Below the pieces are notes generated by a model. It did not search any database and had not been told where the DNA came from. It saw only the letters and a list, made by a program, of their open reading frames with translations. From Byssothecium circinans (Eukaryota > Ascomycota > Dothideomycetes > Pleosporales > Massarinaceae), in the NCBI GenBank assembly GCA_010015675.1, contig ML976995.1, positions 423,292 to 487,291 of the forward strand: a stretch of DNA of 64,000 nt, written 5' to 3'. Position numbers and translations under genes: made by a program. The number at the start of each line of letters is the position of its first letter. Position 1 is the stretch's first letter. This document shows, piece by piece, positions 34,144-44,742 of this stretch.

Positions 34144-35739
34144 TCATCGCTTCTCGGGTGGGTATCCGTATGCTGTCTGTCCTTGGAGAGGCTCGCCGAT
34201 GCCTGAACTATAGCTAGGCGGCGCGGCATTACCGAATCCGACTTGGCCAGTGGGTCCTCCGGTCTGGTTGACAGGAGTACCAGTGTTCTTAACACCGGGC
34301 TGTATGTCTGCCGGATTGACAACACCACCGTCGCCGCCTCCGACAATGACGGTCTGCTCGGCGCCTTTCTTGTCGCGCACTTTGCCGACAACCATGCCTT
34401 TGGCAACCGAGGTGATAATGGCTTTACGCGAGACGCCAGTAACGTCAATGTAGACCAGGCCAACATTCTTAACTCCGCCAGCAAGCTCTGAAGAAAGGCT
34501 ACCAGCTTCAGCGCCGTACTTGTGGCCAATAGCTGCGCTCGCTGCTGCACCGCTATGCGTCAATAGGGTTTTACCAGAATGAGCAATGCCGTCGGCGACA
34601 GTGGAGAAGGCTATCATTGATTTATTGAGCAGACCAGGCTTGTAGTCAGGGTTCGGTGAGCCATCCGGGAGTGTCGCTTTCACTCTCCTTGGTCCCTTGC
34701 CGAGCGTGCCTGCGGTGAAGTTCTGCGCATGCTTGCTGATCTGGCCTACAGTCTTTGCAGAGAAGCCTGCTACACCAGTTGTAAGAGCGTTGATCTTACG
34801 GACGCGGTCGTGGGTCGCAGGCTGGAACACCATGGGCTTCTCATTCGGCTTTGTCTTGTTGATGAAAGACTCGGCGCTCGATACTAACATATTGCTGACG
34901 TAGCTGGAGCCCGTGACGATGAGGCGTGAAGCGGCAGCGGAGTTCTGCACCAGACTCGAGTTCTTGTATGCCGGAAGGCGGGCCATTCCGAGGTAGTCCT
35001 CCGACAGCGGCTGTACCTTGATCTTCTTGCCATCGGCGGAGACGACAATCTCGACGGGGTCTTTGGCTGGGTTAGTAAGAATATGAATAGCACACACGAA
35101 AGGGAGCTTACTCTTGGATCCAGGCTTCAGCCTGGGATCTTCGACGATCTGAGCACCTTCTGCCAGCTCGCCTACTACGCTGCCGTTGTCCTCGTCAATG
35201 AGAACAATCTCACCATGTCTGCCGTCGCCAACGTATCCTTCGCCCGGCGCGTAATCTGCAGGGTTGTATGGTTTCGCGGAGCCGCCCTTGGTGGCGGGGG
35301 GAGCCTGCGCCCGCTCAAGGAAGGCCGTGCATTGTGCGAGGATCGTCTCAAATGTATCAATATCCTCTTGCGTCACGTTACCGGACCCCTTCCCTACTGG
35401 TGGGAACTCGATCCTTGTAAAAGCGCCACTGTCGGGGCCAAGATCCCATCGCGGGATGAGGTAGCTGTGCGGCGGCTGGTGGTAGATTTGCGTCGTGGCG
35501 GGGAGGGGGAGGTCGAGCTCGGGAGGGAGGTTCAGATGGAGGTAGAAGTCCTCTTCAGGGGCCTCGTTCTGGCCGGCTACGTTGCTAAGGTCGGCGAAGG
35601 GCGAGTTCGTGGGCACCATCAACAGAGACAGTGTCTGGGCCCCTGAAGGTGTGAGAGGAGCTTCTTCGCCCTGCTGGATGTGGTAGGCTCGGATGCCTCC
35701 TATCGAGTAGAGAAGACGGGGGTCGCTGTGGCCGCTCAT
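34144..35739 (-). CDS. Senescence-domain (spartin-like) protein
   Basis: Proposed exons 35739-35112 and 35066-34144 with a 45-nt intron (GTAAGC donor, TTACTAAC branch site, CCCAG acceptor), giving 516 residues. The intron is a multiple of three without stops, so the unspliced frame is also open at 531 residues, but the splice signals are strong. The N-terminal ~240 residues hold the beta-rich region of this family (LYSIGGIRAYHIQQGEEAPL; TFETILAQCTAFLERAQ). The middle and C-terminal part is the senescence/spartin domain (PF06911), rich in small residues: SRLIVTGSSYVSNMLVSSAE, GVAGFSAKTVGQISKHAQNF, HSGKTLLTHSGAAASAAIGH. A Gly/Pro-rich tail follows. In animals spartin acts at lipid droplets and mitochondria; the fungal role is not established. 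No signal peptide. Confidence 0.88.
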   Translation of the reverse strand: MSGHSDPRLLYSIGGIRAYHIQQGEEAPLTPSGAQTLSLLMVPTNSPFADLSNVAGQNEAPEEDFYLHLNLPPELDLPLPATTQIYHQPPHSYLIPRWDLGPDSGAFTRIEFPPVGKGSGNVTQEDIDTFETILAQCTAFLERAQAPPATKGGSAKPYNPADYAPGEGYVGDGRHGEIVLIDEDNGSVVGELAEGAQIVEDPRLKPGSKSKLPFVCAIHILTNPAKDPVEIVVSADGKKIKVQPLSEDYLGMARLPAYKNSSLVQNSAAASRLIVTGSSYVSNMLVSSAESFINKTKPNEKPMVFQPATHDRVRKINALTTGVAGFSAKTVGQISKHAQNFTAGTLGKGPRRVKATLPDGSPNPDYKPGLLNKSMIAFSTVADGIAHSGKTLLTHSGAAASAAIGHKYGAEAGSLSSELAGGVKNVGLVYIDVTGVSRKAIITSVAKGMVVGKVRDKKGAEQTVIVGGGDGGVVNPADIQPGVKNTGTPVNQTGGPTGQVGFGNAAPPSYSSGIGEPLQGQTAYGYPPEKR

Positions 35740-36214
35740 GTTGTGAGGGGCTGCGCGAGGCGAGCTGTGAGGGGTAGATGGGGGGAAGGAGGGAAGTGGT
35801 CGCGATTTGTGATGTATGTAGGCTGGGTTCGTGAAGTATAGGCAGCTAGAAGATGTGAAGAAAGATCGTGGACGTGTCTGTAGTCGCCCTAAATGTCGTG
35901 ACGGGCGTTGTTAAATGCGACTGCGGGCGACAACCTGCAACTGAGCATGTCGCGCGCTTAGCTACGTCATGCACTGCCACATTGTGGCGTTGATACACCG
36001 CGATCTGATTCGTCAGCTGCGCCACACAGTTCTCGTCGCTCCATCGCGACTCTGTTGGAACAGCCAGCCACCAGCGTGCCTCTTTCATGTGCATTGCTTC
36101 CCGTTTTTCAGCCTAAAAGCTATCGCCACTATTTCTTCAATGGGAATCGAGAGCGTTGATGACCAGCCGACCCCGCCAATGCACTTGAAATAACCCCTCC
36201 CACCCACCCGGGCG
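35740..36214. other. Divergent intergenic region
   Basis: Promoter region for the minus-strand senescence-domain gene and the plus-strand transporter gene. No reading frame with support. Confidence 0.4.
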
Positions 36215-38647
36215 GTGAAGGTGCCCACGGGCCAGACCGTTGATTTTGCACCAAAATTTCCTCATGTCTCCTCCGTGGCCAGAACGCGGTTTGCAGCCCA
36301 TCCTCGACCTCTCCCTACCCTCAAGAGCTGGCAGCTGGACGACATGTTCCTCGCTGGAGTGCCTGGCTCTGGCCGTCTTCGGCGAGTGGGACGAGCTCTG
36401 CAACGTAACTTTCCCTTGTTGAACTTCATTACGCTGCACTACATGTATTTCCTGGGAACATGTCTGTTTTCAAGTGTTATCTTCTGGGCCACCTCAACTC
36501 CAGCGAGGAGTGTGAGCTTTACAGACTCACTCTTCTTGATCGTTAGCGCCATGACACTGGCGTGAGTACATAATCGTCACAATGATCCCGCATGCAAGAA
36601 CATGCTAATCCGACCTAGTGGCCTAAACACAGTCAATCTATCTACACTGAACACTTTCCAGCAGTGCATGCTCTTCTTCCTGATCATGATCGGCTCGGCG
36701 GTTTTCGTGTCCGCCTTTGTGGTCCACGTGAGAAAGAGGGCGTTCGAGAAGCGCTTTGCGTATGTTGTGGCTAAGCATCGACGGAGGTCAGAGCGAGGTT
36801 CCAGAGCATTTGCTCGGCGTCTGTCGCGGAGTCTGTCAAGGTCCGGTACCAGAGATATTGATATTGAGCAAGACGTCGGCGGACCGTATCAACATGTTGC
36901 TGAGCATGCCAATGTCGGCTTCACCGATAGTCCGGCTGCCGATGACATCGCCATAGCAGAGAAGGACATTTTGACTTTGCCAAGTCCGTCGATCAAAGCA
37001 GTTCCAATAACGGAGTTGGGATATGACCATGGCGCCGGCACGCCTCCGCAACAAGCTCGCACCATCACGTACCGAAGTGAGGCTGGAGATGAAATACAAA
37101 TTAACCCTAGCTCGAGTCCTAAGATTCCGCCTATGCATATAACTTTTGGTCCCAACACCTACTTTCATGCTGACCGGACGCAATCTGGACATAACTGTCA
37201 TCGTTTTGTATCCATGCAAGGTGTCGGCGTCGATTTGCACGCCACTATCAAAAGACGACCGCAAACGAGCAACTCCCATACTGTGTCTGAAGCTCGGTTA
37301 GAAACTCTCCAATCAGCTTCAAAACACCTACCCTTCTCGAATTCGGGGTTCCTCTCTCGTAATTCCAACTTTCACCACCTATCAGAGGAGGAGCGTCAAA
37401 AGCTTGGTGGCTACGAGTATCGTGCCATCTGTTTGCTGTCATGGCTAGTACCGGCTTACTATCTTCTGTTCCAACTGTTTGGGTGTCTGGGAATTGGAGC
37501 CTACGTTGCAATGAGCAAGCCTTTAGTAGCGCGAGAGAATGGCCTCAACCCCTGGTGGGTTGGAAGCTTCAATGCTGTCAGTGCATTCAACAATTCTGGC
37601 ATGAGCCTCTTGGATGCCAACATGGTCGCCTTTCAGACGTCGATTTACATGCTCATTACTATGGGTCTACTCATCCTAGCTGGCAACACGTGCTACCCCA
37701 TCTTCCTCCGTTTGATAGTTTGGACGTTGTTGAAGCTTATGCCCTCGTGTGAAAGTTGGGACCATCATCGCAAGACGTTGCAATTCCTACTTGATCACCC
37801 GCGCCGTTGTTACACGAACCTCTTTCCCTCCCGACACACCTGGTGGCTTCTTGCCTGCGTTGTATGCCTAAATGGCATCGACTGGGTGGCTTTCGAGGTT
37901 CTCAATATCGGCAATGAGGCCATCACCTCACTACCAGCCGGCATCGGGATTCTGGATGGCTTGTTTCAAGCCCTCGCCGTTCGAAGCGGCGGCTTCTACG
38001 TCGTCCCCATACCTAGTGTCCGCGTCTCTCTTCAAGTGCTTTACGTAATCATGATGTATATTTCAGTCTACCCCGTCGTAATCACGATGCGGAGCAGTAA
38101 CGTCTACGAAGAACGCAGCCTAGGGATCTACGCCGATGAAGAACAAAACCTCCCACAAACAACACCGCAAGACGTCTCAAAACGACACGGCCTTTTCAGC
38201 GCCCTCCGCCAAAGGCTCTCTGGCAGTCATCACTCCCACGAACAAACTCGCTCCTACTTCGTGCGCCAACAGCTCCGCGCCCAGCTCGCCCACGATCTCT
38301 GGTGGCTCGTCCTCGCCGTCTTCGTAATCATGATCATCGAAGGTTCAAACTTTGCGCGCGAACCCGCCATCTTCAGCGTCTTCAACGTTATATTCGAAAC
38401 CGTGTCCGCTTATGGATGTGTTGGCGTATCTGTTGGATTTCCCGACCAGGCGTACAGTTTCGCTGGCGGACTGCACACATTGAGCAAGTTAGTGCTTTGT
38501 GCAGTCATGATCCGCGGAAGGCATAGAGGATTGCCGGTGGCGATCGACAAGGCAGTTTTGTTGCCGGGAGAGGGAGTCGATGAGGCGGAGGAGGAGGATG
38601 GAGAGATTAGGCTAGAAAGGACGATCAGTCGGGGCAGGACTGTGTGA
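36215..38647 (+). CDS. Trk/HKT-type potassium transporter
   Basis: Exons 36215-36561 and 36619-38647 across a 57-nt intron (GTGAGT..CCTAG). The phase matches, giving 791 residues from ATG 36215. The true start is uncertain; another in-frame ATG lies at 36344. The join rebuilds the first pore segment (LIVSAMTLA joined to GLNTVNLSTLNTFQQ). The other three Trk pore loops are visible: SAFNNSGMSLLDANM, LAVRSGGFYVVPIPS and ETVSAYGCVGVSVGFP. The ending HTLSKLVLCAVMIRGRHRGLP is the family C-terminal signature. A long hydrophilic loop of about 270 residues separates the first membrane-pore-membrane unit from the rest, as in yeast Trk1/Trk2. It should mediate K+ (possibly Na+) uptake at the plasma membrane. 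Confidence 0.92.
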
Positions 38648-39006
38648 GTGATGGGTCGGCAAAGTGGATGTTACGAGGTAGTGGGAAACGACTTTCTGCC
38701 TACTTTTCGAGAGCATACAAACTTCTGAGTGCCCGAGGCCGAGTCGTACGCACGGGATTGTCGAACGAAATCCGCGCTAGTGTACCATACACGCTACCGC
38801 CGCTCTCCTCTATGCCTTACCTGCATTTTCCAATTCCCTACTGTCAACTCCACCTTCCTTGACATTGGAAACTACGCTTCCAACTATCACAACTGCGGGT
38901 TGCATATCGTAACTTTTGACAGATCGCTCTGCGACCGTGAGTGCTGGGTATCATGGTTGCACGACAACCGGGCAAATACACTGGAATCAAAGAGATCGCG
39001 ACGGTG
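38648..39006. other. Intergenic spacer
   Basis: 359 bp between the transporter gene and the split 2EXR-like gene on the same strand. No gene seen. Confidence 0.4.
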
Positions 39007-40664
39007 ATGTCGCAACCTGAGAATCCCGGTTGTGTCTCTTTCTTGACAACATTACCCTCCGAGATTCGGAATCGCATTGTTGATTTGCTGTTCCATCGAG
39101 AAACTCCAGTGAGTAGTTTCCAGCCTGAGTTAAAACGTACTAACAGTCACTTGAATGAGCATTGCTGACCCTGTATCTTTCTCCGTAGGTCTTACTACGT
39201 GATCCTTTAGGCTACACTGCATTGTGTAGTCATAGTTCGACGGCTTGTTGGGCCTCCTCCTATCTTGCAAACAGATCTACGGTGAAGCTAGCAGCGTCCT
39301 GTATAGAAGCAACATGTTCAAGTTCTCTCGAGTCTCCGCCAATGAGTGTGCACACCCCGATAATTATAATCAGTTCCTCTGCGCGGGGCATTGGTTGTCG
39401 GCTATCGGCTCTCAGGTCGCTCTTCTTAAGAAAGTTACCATCGACGTCGCTTCCATCTGCCAGGATAGCTGTCCGTTTCATGCGCAGATGGAGAGAACCA
39501 ACATTCTCCCGATATTGCGCGCTCTGTGGAGGACTGACGTCCCATTCATGATCACGTGCACGCATTCCGGTCAATCGGATTGCCTTTTAGCCCCTGTCAC
39601 GCGACCCTCTTTCGATGTGGTAGCCTGGACTGCAATCATCACACAGGTAAGCTCACCTGCGCACGATTCAGGATAGCGTGCAATTATGTGTTGTCGACTT
39701 TGCTAACTCTCGGCTGCATAGGTTGGCAACCATGACGTCCTAGGCTTGAAAAAGTACGCCTCCTTCTCGCGTCTCATGGACAAAGTCCTGGTCAACGTGA
39801 ATGGCTCATGCTTGTCATGTTGTGGCAAGGCTTATTGGTGCACGTACGTCATCTCGGAACAGGGAACCGTATTCAAAGCGATCAAAACGGAAGAACTTAG
39901 CTTAGATGGCATCCCCTTTTCTCGCTACTATTCCATTCTACGGCTCGCCGCAACATCGCCATCGGCCCGAAGCATCATATTCGATCTCGACAAATCGAAG
40001 GTTTTAGGGCTGGTCTTCAATGCCCTCAAAGTATCCCTTCGAATGCGCCAAACGTTGCTCTCTTACATCAACCCACTGATCAAACCTATCATTTTGAAGA
40101 TGACGACAAAGCCAGGCGCCTCGTTCAACGATTTCCAGTCTCTGCGCAACTGCGTCGAACACATTGCTTTCGCCACTTTGTTCCGAAGCAGTCACCTTCG
40201 TGGTGTCGCTGTCGTTCTACAGTTCGATCTTGAACCCGACCAGAGACTCCATAAAGTATGGATCAGCATGACCACCTTTCTCCATCTCTCACGCATGATG
40301 CCCGACAAGAGCGATATCTCCACAGTCCTCTTGTCACCGAACACGAGAAAAGGTACCGTCGGCCAGGTAGCGAGTGTAAAACTAGCAGGCTTCGACAAGG
40401 AAGGAGTCGGAGTACTCCTACTCCTTCCATCCACTCCACGGAGTCTCCATGGAGTTACCCACAAGATTAGTTAGTAGTACTAACTACTATAGGAAGGAGA
40501 TCTCGAGAGGTTAAAAAGCTTATTTGGACAGCGGATATCAAGGCCCTAGAGGGTGAATTTTCCCAGTCACGTGCACATGAAGTCTATCATAATAGTGGCT
40601 AACGCCGTCGCCTTTATCTTACAGTAGGTAGTAAATAAGACCAGAACTCTATTAAAGTAACGCT

Positions 40665-43428
40665 CTACTTGCCACTATCGTCAGTTATGCCCTCCCAGCT
40701 CTCAAAAAAGACGCCATCCTCATCATCGCTATCCTCAACTTCTAAAAAGTCAAGAATAAAACTCATGTCAGCTCCTAGGCTTCCGCGTAATCTACTAGAG
40801 TGTTTGCCTATCGTAATAAGGCCACTATTACCCCAGTTTGAAAGGCAGAGAGTAGCTTGTAGGGCGTCTTCTTTAAGCCTTGAACGCTGAGGTGTAAGTA
40901 CTACTCCAGCGTTACTAAAAATCCTCTCTGGTTCAGAGCTCATTGCCGGAATTAAGAGCATATCCATGGCCAGCCGTGCCAGAGCAGGAAACTGAGAGCG
41001 TACTTCTGGTCTCCTCCAGTATTGGAAAGGGACTAGTTCAGGCTCATTAACTTGCTTCTCTAATATGTATTAGGTAAGCTCATCGTCGGCCTTCTCCAGG
41101 AGTGGGAAATAGCGCGTAGCCTTAAGCTTCTCAGTAATAGAGGCATGTTTGAGCTTCTTCCTCGGCGGTTGACGGTTGCTGGAGAGCTCTCCAAGAGGTG
41201 TACGAGACTCCTAAGAGAGCTGAGATTCTTGTGAAAAGAGTTGAACGGTTGGCGGCGTAGGGTCAATATTCTTGTAATCCTTCTCTAGGAGCTTCTTGAT
41301 CTCCTTAACGCTGTGATTCAACCACTGTAGACCCCACTCCTTATCTAAGTAGGGTTTCTTAAGCCGCGGGTCTAGGATAATAGAAGCGGCGTACACTGGA
41401 GACTTTCCTATAGCATTATAGTAGTATTGTGCCTTTTGCCAGGCTTGCTCAATCGCCACCCAGAAGGGTCTCTAGTCATCACTGTCAGATGCTTCCGCAT
41501 ACTGCTGCTTTAGATCCTCTAGGTCTGATAGTAAAATCTTAAGCATAGGAGCTACCTTAGCAATTCTATGGTCCGAATTCTCACTCAGGCGCCCTTCTAG
41601 TGCCTTAGTAGCCTGCTTAAACGGCTCAAGGATCTCCACGAGTTCAATAGTGATCTGCTAGTCATTAGCCCGCATGCAATTCTAGAGGATTATCCGGGTA
41701 ACTAAGTCCTCTAGCCTTTTAGAGAGTGGTTTTTTAGCCTTCTAGGCAACTAGTTTATCATACCAGAGGCTCTCCAGGTCCAAGAAGTGGTCAACTGCTA
41801 CTCTGAGCCTGATAGCGCGTACTAACATGTCACGGGTTAAGTTCTATCTCATTAAATTATCTATAATAAGTGCTAGGACTATAGGCTTAGTAGTGGAGCC
41901 TTTGTTCCTCTCTCTCCAGACCTCTCCCTGAGCTCTCTAGAATCACTCTACTCTTCCTAGAGACCTATTTATCCACTGGATGATATTATATATTATACTA
42001 ACAGGGCCCTTCTCCCTCCACAATCACACCTCCTCTTTCAGGTCGGTGATCCAGGCAATTGCCTGCTCAAACATTTCATAATCGTGGCTGAAAAGGACCT
42101 GGCGGGCGATAAGATTAAGAATATAGCCTGCGTAGCGGAGTCTCCTCTATTCAGCGTCAAAAGTAAGCTTCTCTGCTAGCTCCTCCACTGCCCGATCGTT
42201 TGGAGAAGCGTTATCGAGGACAAAGTATCCTATCCTATCGCGAATACTATATTCATCAATTGCTTGGAGAGTGTTAATGGCGAGATTCTTGCCACTATAG
42301 ATATCATCCATCTCCGTGAGAGTAAGTAGGGCTGTTTGGCACCTTCCACGGTTATCTACCCAGTGAGCAGTTATACCGTTTAGAGCCTTCCTTCGGCGTG
42401 AGGTCCAGAGGTCAAAGGAGAGATAGATCCTACTCTTAGCCTTTCTAAGCTTCTCCACGATCTCTATCTTGTGGAGCTTAAACTCTCTTATCAACCACCT
42501 CCTAGCTGTACGATCGCTAGGGACGACTTTCTGGTCGACGAACGGCTGGAGGCGTGAGAAGATCCGCCGGAAATGTGGACTCTAAAGCTTGTTGAAGGGA
42601 ATATTGTCATAAATAAACCACCAGAGGATATCCTTCTAGAGCTCCTCTAGGTCCAGCTTCTCGAGGAGGCGATTATACAACTCCTGTTATTTTAGATCAG
42701 CCGGATCAAGTAACTCTAGGGCGTCGGCAGTATCTAGAGAGTCTTCTAAGTTGTTCTTAGTTTCCTTCTGATAAGTACGCCAGTGGACGTTCTTAAAGTG
42801 ATCTAGTAGGCCGCGCCCTCCCTTGGTAACATTNNNNNNNNNNNNNNNNNNNNNNNNNNNNNNNNNNNNNNNNNNNNNNNNNNNNNNNNNNNNNNNNNNN
42901 NNNNNNNNNNNNNNNNNNNNNNNNNNNNNNNNNNNNNNNNNNNNNNNNNNNNNNNNNNNNNNNNNNNNNNNNNNNNNNNNNNNNNNNNNNNNNNNNNNNN
43001 NNNNNNNNNNNNNNNNNNNNNNNNNNNNNNNNNNNNNNNNNNNNNNNNNNNNNNNNNNNNNNNNNNNNNNNNNNNNNNNNNNNNNNNNNNNNNNNNNNNN
43101 NNNNNNNNNNNNNNNNNNNNNNNNNNNNNNNNNNNNNNNNNNNNNNNNNNNNNNNNNNNNNNNNNNNNNNNNNNNNNNNNNNNNNNNNNNNNNNNNNNNN
43201 NNNNNNNNNNNNNNNNNNNNNNNNNNNNNNNNNNNNNNNNNNNNNNNNNNNNNNNNNNNNNNNNNNNNNNNNNNNNNNNNNNNNNNNNNNNNNNNNNNNN
43301 NNNNNNNNNNNNNNNNNNNNNNNNNNNNNNNNNNNNNNNNNNNNNNNNNNNNNNNNNNNNNNNNNNNNNNNNNNNNNNNNNNNNNNNNNNNNNNNNNNNN
43401 NNNNNNNNNNNNNNNNNNNNNNNNNNNN
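40665..43428 (-). pseudogene. hAT transposase, interrupted by stops and by the gap
   Basis: Read from the gap leftwards: a zinc-finger-like end (GLLDHFKNVHWRTYQKETK, resembling the His pair of a BED finger) at about 42834-42687; the catalytic-domain pieces SFDLWTSRRRKALNGITAHW and YFVLDNASPNDRAVEEL within 42494-42147; SIILDPRLKKPYLDKEWG within 41459-41211; and the C-terminal hAT dimerisation domain (PF05699) MSSEPERIFSNAGVVLTPQR followed by SRLKEDALQATLCLSNWGN at 40967-40665. Several TAG/TAA stops between the pieces, mostly at former Gln/Trp-type codons, fit RIP. The N-terminal part is hidden in the N run. It is not expected to make active enzyme. Confidence 0.85.
42834..43428. other. Assembly gap (595 N)
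   Basis: Undetermined bases inside the hAT element, covering the start of the transposase. Frames crossing it are artefacts. Confidence 0.99.
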
Positions 43429-43905
43429 ACTAAGGATTCTCCCACTCCATGGAGACTCCCTGGAGCGTACGGAAGGAGTGGAGTCCGTGGAGGCGGAGTT
43501 GACTCCTTCCTTGACGAAGCCTGAAAACTAGCAGACCTCCGCATCCAAGCTTTCTGTCTCCTCTGCGACGTCCTTCTCCGATGGCCGGAGAAACTTGATG
43601 ACCCTTGCCCCGAGATCCTCGTCGATATTCATGGTCGTGTGCGTCGGGAAAGCTTCCCCAACGATGAATTCCTGCGCAATATGAATAGTGTCTTGACCTT
43701 CGAGGAGGCGAAAGCGTATGCGAACATGCAGATGAAGAAGCTTAGGCGTGTGGTTTTGAGCGCTCTTTCCGTGAAGCAGTGGTTGGATACGCCTCCAGTT
43801 TGGAAATATAAAGCGCACAATAATATAGAAGATTTTGATGAGTCATTTTTGGGAGTGTGGATGGATATGAGGAGGAATTGGGATATGGAGACGAAGATGG
43901 TGTAG

Positions 43906-44742
43906 AGGGATATGGGGTTGTGACTTGAGCTGGTGGAGATACGTGGGAATTTCCGGCTATATGTAAAAAAAGACTTAACACTGGAAGCATTGCTTCCCTT
44001 TTCAGCCTGAGTACTGGACTGAATGCTTGGACACATGCTTATTGGTCAATTGGTCAGCCAGTCTCCAGCATCACTGGTCCGACGCAATCCTCTTCCTTAG
44101 CTAGATTTAGCCCTTCAGTAGACGTCTTTAACAGGGAGGCCTCTTTTTTAAGATCTATGTATCCACTTCCTTTCAGTGAGCGATTGGACTCTTGATTCAA
44201 TTCAAAACTAGGTACATGTAGGTACATGACCATTCACATGTCTCCGATCTCTCCCACTATTCTCCATATCTAGGCCTGACGAAACAATGATGTTTCATTG
44301 TAGAAGGGTTCTCTTCTATGGTCTCAGATTCCGGCGTTCTGGTTTTGGTGAATTAATCATCACGCACAATGTTATATATGCGCTAAGGTTAGTCATGTGC
44401 AGTGACATGACCTATTCCTCTGTTTCTTTGTTCCTACATGTATATAAGCAGGTAGGATCCGTAGGATAGCAATGTATCTCATCTGTGCCAAACGCTTCGA
44501 TCCTCGTTCTCTTCGATTGCTACAGCGATCTGTCTTGCACAACCTCCACAACTCTGGTATTGGCACACAGTCTTCCGAAAGTCTCCGCCCGCTCCAAGTT
44601 TGCGCCGGTCTCCGCCTTTTTCGACCCTTCAGCGCCTGCTGAACTGGAGGTGAGTCTCTGGGCTCGTAGGTCTCGTAACAATTCGCCACACCTAATTTAG
44701 AAAGGCTTCACGAGCCTCTCGAGAGGCGACTGGGGAGGGAAC
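43906..44742. other. Intergenic spacer between the two 2EXR-like paralogues
   Basis: No supported gene. A tandem ggtacatgta duplication occurs at about 44211-44226. The downstream part probably holds the promoter of the second paralogue. Confidence 0.4.

Larger units (their letters stand above)
40386..43523 (-). mobile_element. hAT-superfamily transposon
   Basis: Both ends start CAGGCTTCG(A/T)CAAGGAAGGAGTC in inverted orientation (40386 onward; 43523 leftward). They are flanked by identical 8-bp duplications AAAACTAG at 40378-40385 and 43524-43531, the hallmark of hAT insertion. The subterminal 90 bp at each end are packed with GGAGTCC/CTCC and CCATGGAG motifs, typical transposase-binding clusters. 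The length is 3138 bp including a 595-N gap. Transposase fragments lie on the minus strand. The perfect duplication suggests a fairly recent insertion, although the transposase frame is already broken. Confidence 0.93.
39007..43905 (+). pseudogene. 2EXR/F-box-like gene split by a hAT transposon
   Basis: Upstream pieces: 39007-39108 (starts MSQPENPGCVSF; contains LPSEIRNRIVDLLF, the usual opening of fungal 2EXR/F-box-like proteins), 39189-39646 and 39722-40385. The introns are 80 and 75 nt. The hAT element then interrupts the frame inside a GCA codon, and the gene resumes at 43532 to a TAG at 43903-43905. Deleting the element plus one 8-bp duplication puts the two halves in the same frame (VASVKLA joined to DLRIQAFCLLCDVLL). 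There is also an apparent frame break near 39238, between LLRDPLGYTALCS and FDGLLGLLLSCKQIYGEAS. The intact paralogue at 44743-46050 guides the reading. These proteins commonly begin with a short F-box-like motif; their function is mostly unknown. Confidence 0.8.

Noticed and set aside
35083..35646. A 187-codon plus-strand frame
   Set aside because: It is the reverse shadow of the senescence-domain coding sequence.
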